18,823 nt of DNA, from positions 1 to 18,823 of the forward strand of contig JASGCH010000004.1 in the NCBI GenBank assembly GCA_030054245.1. The letters are read 5' to 3'. The number at the start of each line of letters is the position of its first letter. Position 1 is the first letter of the stretch. Under the pieces are notes generated by a model that had not been told where the DNA came from, made no database searches, and worked only from the letters and a program-made list of their open reading frames with translations. Origin of the DNA: Gammaproteobacteria bacterium. GTDB lineage: Bacteria; Pseudomonadota; Gammaproteobacteria; Burkholderiales; Burkholderiaceae_C. Positions 14,508-18,823 of the stretch are shown here, in pieces. A program made the position numbers and the translations under genes.

Positions 14508-15905
14508 ATGTTGTTTCAATTCTTAAAATGCTTGCTAGTCTATAGCTTTATATGCACTTCAGCGGTGAGTGAAGCTGGGTTTTTAGAAGACTTTTATACT
14601 TCTGCGGGGTCTAATGTCAATCTAACACCCGCACAAATTTATCAAACCCAAAATCTAGGCATTGTAACCGGTGGAGGTCTGGTTTGGCGTACTCCTCAAA
14701 CTTCGTTTCAACCTTTTTATTTTTCACCTCCATCACTCAAAGCCGGGTGTGGTGGAATCGATGTATTTTTAGGCTCTTTTGGTCTCGCCAATAAAACCCA
14801 ATTTATCCAATTTTTGCGTAGCATCGGGCAAAACGCCACTGGCTTGGCGTTCAAAGTGGCTTTGCAAGCTTTGGCTCCTGAAATAGAATCAAAAATTCAA
14901 GAAATAGCCAGCTATATCAACGATTGGAATAAACATTTTGGCAATGCCTGTGCCCAAGCCAAAGCTCTGATGGATGCAGGAGGAAGTGCCTGGATCAAAG
15001 AAAAAGTCCAAGAAGCCAAATTAAATTTGGTCTCCAGAGGAGTAGTTAGTGATTATTCTGAAGCTAACGATAAAGCCGATACCAGCGGAGATATTAGTTT
15101 AAGCAACGCCACAACGCAAACCAATTCCGCGAATAAAACCATACAAGCCCCTGAAATCAATGTTTTGTGGGCCGCATTTAACGGTGGCGATATGGGGCTC
15201 AGTCAAGCTGAAAAAGAACTCATGATGGCTTTAGTCGGGACCATAGTTGTACGCAAAAATGGCACCGGTGCCGATACCACCCTAGCCGTACAAAATTACC
15301 CTTCACTCATCAACTTGACGCAACTGCTAGGGGATCCATTTAATGTGAGTGAATCTATACCGGTTTACTCGTGCCAAGCAGATACTGATATCTGTTTGCA
15401 ACCCGTATTAAGTCAACGCCACGAAAAAACCTTTGCAAATCTAGTGTATAGCAAAGCCAAAGCCTTAAGAGACGCCATTCTGTTAAGGCAAGCTCCGAAC
15501 CAAGAAGACTTAAAATTACTGACACTCGCTACGAGCATTCCCATTTATCAAATTATCCAACTGACGACCTTACGAACTTACAGTGCCCTGAACGAATTTT
15601 TGTTACAACAATATGCACTGGCGGTGGCTTGGGAAATGGCCGCACGCTACATCGAACATTTGGCACATCAAATTGAAAAAATGCTCACCAACGCACGCCA
15701 GCAAGATCAATCGCAGATGATGGTACAAGCTCTGGATAAATTGTATCAAAAAACTTATCAGATCCGCCTTGAAATGAAGCATCATAGAGATGAAATCTAT
15801 CAACAGATCAATAAAAATGGGGCTCTACTGAGTCAGCTAGAACAAATCGAGCGCGCCTTATACAGCTATGCGCCGGCCCAGTTGGCTAAGCGTTCTCATA
15901 GGTAA
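14508..15905 (+). CDS. traH: TraH, pilus assembly protein
   Basis: A 465-residue exported protein with signal peptide (about residues 1-23, ending SEA/GFL). TraH is a periplasmic/outer-membrane-associated F-pilus assembly protein that works with TraF and TraG. Evidence: FLEDFYTSAGSNVNLTPAQIYQTQNLGIVTGGGLVWRTP at the mature start and FSPPSLKAGCGGIDVFLGSFG (about 70-90), a TraH signature, followed by ALQALAPEIESKIQEIASYINDWN and NACAQAKALMDAG. The C-terminal 80 residues (about 380-460) are heptad-like (EHLAHQIEKMLTNARQQ... LLSQLEQIERALYSY), consistent with the coiled coils of this family. The length is as in F. The ATG at 14508 is preferred to the TTG at 14493. The TAA stop overlaps the first bases of repeat R5 (TAAGACTG). 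Confidence 0.95.
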   Translation: MLFQFLKCLLVYSFICTSAVSEAGFLEDFYTSAGSNVNLTPAQIYQTQNLGIVTGGGLVWRTPQTSFQPFYFSPPSLKAGCGGIDVFLGSFGLANKTQFIQFLRSIGQNATGLAFKVALQALAPEIESKIQEIASYINDWNKHFGNACAQAKALMDAGGSAWIKEKVQEAKLNLVSRGVVSDYSEANDKADTSGDISLSNATTQTNSANKTIQAPEINVLWAAFNGGDMGLSQAEKELMMALVGTIVVRKNGTGADTTLAVQNYPSLINLTQLLGDPFNVSESIPVYSCQADTDICLQPVLSQRHEKTFANLVYSKAKALRDAILLRQAPNQEDLKLLTLATSIPIYQIIQLTTLRTYSALNEFLLQQYALAVAWEMAARYIEHLAHQIEKMLTNARQQDQSQMMVQALDKLYQKTYQIRLEMKHHRDEIYQQINKNGALLSQLEQIERALYSYAPAQLAKRSHR

Positions 15906-15957
15906 GACTGTTGCACCATTGGCTGGTACCGCTCGCTGAGGTTGAGATAACGGTTTT
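15904..15957 (+). repeat. Dispersed palindromic repeat R5, single end (traH-traG gap)
   Basis: AAGACTGTTGCACCATTGGC followed by TGGTACCGCTCGCTGAGGTTG. It aligns with the left ends of R2, R3 and R4 and begins within the traH TAA stop. The far end is degenerate (ATAACGGTTTTAT). Only about 30 bases separate it from the traG start. Confidence 0.72.
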
Positions 15958-15989
15958 ATCGCTTCCAATGCTTTTACGAAGAATGTATC

Positions 15990-18823
15990 ATGTATGAATT
16001 TTATGCCTACTGGAATGCCGAAGAAGTCGCCAGTATCTTTCAATCTATTGCCCTCATCGTAGGGGGAGGAGATTATACTGGATTGATGAAGGCCGTGGCT
16101 ATTGGCGGTTTGTTAGCCTGTTCAGGAGCCGCTTTAGTGCGTCTAAGAGGAGAAGAACCCTTGGTCTATTTAATGGTCTTAGCCTTTTTATACGGTGGCA
16201 TCTTAGTGCCTAAAGTTAGCGTAACCATCCAAGATATACGCAACAACAAAGTGTACACCGTCGCTAATGTTCCGCTCGGACTGGCCTTTTTTGCTAGCCA
16301 AAGTAGCCATTTAGGGAAATGGCTAACCGAAACCTTTGAAACCCATTTTACGCCTATTGATGACACCAAATTTTCGCGCACGGGTATGGTATTTGGCGCC
16401 AGACTCATAGAAGAATTACAGCTATTACAAGTAATGACTCCAAGTTTGCGGCAAAACTTACAACAATTTATGAAAAATTGTGTGTATCCAGAGGTGGTAG
16501 AACAACCGGCCTTGATTGATAACCTCAAATTGAGCAGCGATTTATGGGCAGACTTCGGAGCCAATACCTACTTTAGTCTTAACCCGGGTCGATTTACGCC
16601 TTATCAAAATGAAACCATCTCTTGTGTGGGTAGCAACAGTGCTTACCAAAGGCTCACTCAAGAGCTTACCAACGAAGCCACTAAGCAAGGGCGTTATCTA
16701 AGCGCTAAGCTAGGATTAGCCGGGGCTGATTTGAATACTTTTTTATTGACCCAAATACCCAATATAGAAAATACTTTTTTGAACTTAAGCAGAAGTGCCA
16801 AAGAGGCTATCCAACAAGGCATGTTGTTAAACCTAATGCTTGATGCGCCTTATACCTCCCATCCCCCAAACGCTCAATCGCTGGGCATCGCTCTGGGAAC
16901 TTCTGTAGCCCAAACCACTTCTGCCTTGTCTTATGCTTCTATGGCAAAAATAGCTGAAGGAGCGTTACCCAAACTACGCAATACACTAGAATTATTGGTA
17001 ATTGCTATTTTCCCTATGGTTTTTATCATCGTTATAGCCGCTGGAAGTAAAGCTGGAATCGTATTAAAAAGTTATATTTTGACACTTATTTGGGTACAAC
17101 TCTGGGCACCCTTGTACGCCGTCATCAATTTTATGGGCAATAGTTATGATAAAGCCCAGCTATTGGCCACTCTCAGAGGTGCCACAGGCAATAATTTAGA
17201 CAATTTCACCGAACTGGCCAGCACCTCTCTGTCTAGCCAATCGATTACAGGATTATTAACCTTGGCGGTACCTCTAATTGCCTACGCTCTGGTAAAAGGC
17301 AGTGAAGTGGCTTTAAGTGGAATTGGTCAAACCATAACAGCACCGGCCCAAGCCATGGCTCAAAGGGCGGGGGAAGCCATAGGTCAAGGAAATTTGTCTT
17401 TAGGTAATGTAACTTGGGGCAATGTCAATTGGTTCAACACCAACGCCCACAATACATCGGCAAATAACTTAAGTTATCAAAACATAGGAGCTCACAAACA
17501 AGATTTAGCCAGTTCTTTTAGCAGTCCGCATTTAGCCGTCCATCAAACCCCTAACGGTGTATTTTGGCAAGATACTGGAAAGCCTCATCAGCCCATCACC
17601 GGCTTACAAACTCACCCACACTCGGTTGGTGCCAGCCTGACTCAGGAATCCCAACGCACGCATAGGTCAGGTCAAGAGCTTGGATATACGCAAAAAAACG
17701 CGCATGGAACGCATCAAAATTTTGAAGAATCGGGGCAAGCGTCCTCACAGTCATCTTCTCAATATACCCAAGCTAGGCAATTTTCTACCACTACCACCAA
17801 AAACCAAGCCCAACAAAGTAGCACACAGGAGGGTAATGCCCAGACCCAGCAACAAAGCTCAGGTCGCCAGACGACTCTCAGCCAAGCCTATCAAAACAGC
17901 GAGAGCTTTTCAGCGGATAGCCAATTTGGATTGGGGTTTGGTAGCTCTAAAAAGTCACCCCCCTCATCTAGCTCTCCGGCACCTGCTACCAGCAATTTGG
18001 CAGACGCCTCAGCGTCTCAAACAGCAACAAGTACCCCCTCCTCCACACCGCTAGTGCCGGCAGACCCACCAGCCCTACCCTCTAGTGGCAGGCAAACCTT
18101 TATGGGGCTATCCATAGGCGCAGGAGTAGCCAGCACCAATACCAACGCTAGGATCGACGGCACTCAGCTACAAAGTTCTGCTTCTCAAACAGCAAGCTCA
18201 ACGAACACTAAGCAAACTGCCAGTGTGCAAAGTCAATCTCAAGAAGATGGGCAACAACAAAGCGTTAGCCGAAATAGCAGTCAAGGACTTAGCTTAGAGC
18301 AAAGCCGATCAACTCGTGCCAGTCAAGGGCAGGTGAGTAGCCAACAAAATGAATCGACAGTGGGACAAAGATCAGAAAATAGTCATAGTCAACAACAAAC
18401 CAAATCCATCAACTCTGGCATTCCTCTGACCCAAGCCTTGCTACAAATGGCCAATGGTAACCCAAGTAAGGCGCTGGAATTAGCTCAGCAACCCAATCAA
18501 CTGGCAGCAGCACTAGCACAAGTGAGCTCAGAAACCACAACCCCTGCGAACATCAACGACGCTCCTTCTACGGCTCATCCGGCCACCCCAGAGGCTTCCA
18601 AGCTACCACAGTCAGGATTAAGCGAAAAAATCCAATCCTCTTATGAAGCTTACCAAAAAAATGCCCAAACTGCCAAACTACCCCAAGCTATACAATCCCT
18701 AGGACCGCCAATGCAAGCTCGAAACATGCCAACTCAAACAACGCCTCCACCCACCGGCTCGCCCCATTCTCCCCCAGTATCCCCCCAGCAAGCTCGAAAC
18801 ATGCCAACTCAAACAACGCCTCC
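15990..18823 (+). CDS. traG: TraG, mating-pair stabilisation and pilus assembly protein (3' truncated by window)
   Basis: The frame is open from the ATG at 15990 to the window end (944 codons, no stop). The N-terminal TraG domain is clear: two early membrane segments (about 30-48 and 55-72), VTIQDIRNNKVYTVANVPLGLAFFAS (F TraG has a similar 'v.vid......v..V.NVPvgLa') and DDTKFSRTGMVFGARLIEE. Further membrane segments lie near 331-380 (LELLVIAIFPMVFIIVIAAGSK ... ILTLIWVQLWAPLYAVIN) and 412-433. From about residue 540 on, the protein becomes a long Gln/Ser/Thr/Asn-rich tail with no family resemblance, ending in a 25-residue tandem repeat. F TraG is similar in length overall but its C-terminal half is a structured periplasmic domain for stabilisation and entry exclusion, so the tail here is unusual. 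A weak GAAGA lies 7-8 bases before the start. An ORF at 17680-18054 is a shadow. Confidence 0.93.
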   Translation, partial: MYEFYAYWNAEEVASIFQSIALIVGGGDYTGLMKAVAIGGLLACSGAALVRLRGEEPLVYLMVLAFLYGGILVPKVSVTIQDIRNNKVYTVANVPLGLAFFASQSSHLGKWLTETFETHFTPIDDTKFSRTGMVFGARLIEELQLLQVMTPSLRQNLQQFMKNCVYPEVVEQPALIDNLKLSSDLWADFGANTYFSLNPGRFTPYQNETISCVGSNSAYQRLTQELTNEATKQGRYLSAKLGLAGADLNTFLLTQIPNIENTFLNLSRSAKEAIQQGMLLNLMLDAPYTSHPPNAQSLGIALGTSVAQTTSALSYASMAKIAEGALPKLRNTLELLVIAIFPMVFIIVIAAGSKAGIVLKSYILTLIWVQLWAPLYAVINFMGNSYDKAQLLATLRGATGNNLDNFTELASTSLSSQSITGLLTLAVPLIAYALVKGSEVALSGIGQTITAPAQAMAQRAGEAIGQGNLSLGNVTWGNVNWFNTNAHNTSANNLSYQNIGAHKQDLASSFSSPHLAVHQTPNGVFWQDTGKPHQPITGLQTHPHSVGASLTQESQRTHRSGQELGYTQKNAHGTHQNFEESGQASSQSSSQYTQARQFSTTTTKNQAQQSSTQEGNAQTQQQSSGRQTTLSQAYQNSESFSADSQFGLGFGSSKKSPPSSSSPAPATSNLADASASQTATSTPSSTPLVPADPPALPSSGRQTFMGLSIGAGVASTNTNARIDGTQLQSSASQTASSTNTKQTASVQSQSQEDGQQQSVSRNSSQGLSLEQSRSTRASQGQVSSQQNESTVGQRSENSHSQQQTKSINSGIPLTQALLQMANGNPSKALELAQQPNQLAAALAQVSSETTTPANINDAPSTAHPATPEASKLPQSGLSEKIQSSYEAYQKNAQTAKLPQAIQSLGPPMQARNMPTQTTPPPTGSPHSPPVSPQQARNMPTQTTP
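18713..18823 (+). repeat. 75-bp tandem repeat in the 3' part of traG (runs off the window)
   Basis: Bases 18713-18748 recur perfectly at 18788-18823 (36 of 36), a period of 75 bp, i.e. 25 codons in frame. Each unit encodes QARNMPTQTTPP followed by a Pro/Ser-rich spacer (PTGSPHSPPVSPQ). The second copy is cut by the window edge, so the copy number is unknown. Confidence 0.9.

Noticed and set aside
16166..16564. Minus-strand ORF of 132 codons in traG
   Set aside because: Opposite the conserved TraG membrane domain; shadow.
17680..18054. + strand ORF of 124 codons in another frame within traG
   Set aside because: The traG frame is open throughout and in phase with the upstream conserved domain; this product is basic low-complexity translation of the Q/S-rich region.

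Overview
The window holds most of an F-type (TraF/TraH/TraG class) type IV secretion / conjugation operon, read left to right on the + strand. It is cut at both ends: it opens inside traB and closes inside traG. The gene set (TraB, TraV, TraC, TrbI, S26 pilin-type peptidase, TraW, TraU, TrbC, TraN, TraF, TraH, TraG, with a DsbC-like protein between TraB and TraV) is that of conjugative plasmids and integrative conjugative elements of Pseudomonadota. The base composition is moderately AT-leaning. I cannot name the host; a proteobacterium whose accessory DNA is rich in small repeats is the most I would infer.

Layout. 2-4639: traB (3' end), dsbC-like, traV, traC, packed with overlap or short gaps. 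4640-4868: palindromic repeat R1. 4869-5303: trbI. 5305-5487: repeat R2, filling the gap to the next gene almost exactly. 5494-8367: S26 peptidase, traW, traU, trbC. 8437-11726: TraN encoded as two separate genes, each with its own export signal. 11747-11989: nested repeat R3. 12118-12486: small secreted protein of unknown function. 12571-13338: traF (thioredoxin-like, CxxC retained). 13342-14423: an accessory island on an otherwise one-directional operon. It contains a decayed IS5-like transposase on the minus strand, repeat R4, a near-perfect 43-bp palindrome, and a single 28-nt sequence on the minus strand that looks exactly like a type I-F CRISPR repeat. 14508-15905: traH. 15904-15957: repeat R5. 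15990 to the end: traG, whose C-terminal half is a long Gln/Ser/Thr-rich tail ending in a tandem repeat.

How the genes work together. TraB and TraV (with TraK, expected upstream) form the envelope-spanning core. TraC is the assembly ATPase. TrbI, TraW, TraU, TrbC, TraF and TraH drive pilus assembly and retraction. The S26 peptidase probably processes the pilin or another exported substrate. TraN stabilises the mating pair, and TraG does both mating-pair stabilisation and pilus assembly. Many exported products (TraN, TraU, TraH) are cysteine-bearing. The DsbC-like protein, TrbC and TraF are thioredoxin-fold proteins likely to help fold them.

The two most unusual things are (i) the lone type I-F CRISPR-like repeat inside a mobile-element locus, which is how RNA-based anti-CRISPRs (solitary repeat units) are built, and (ii) a family of short palindromic or MITE-like repeats that has settled at gene junctions of the operon, in two cases starting at or immediately after a stop codon.
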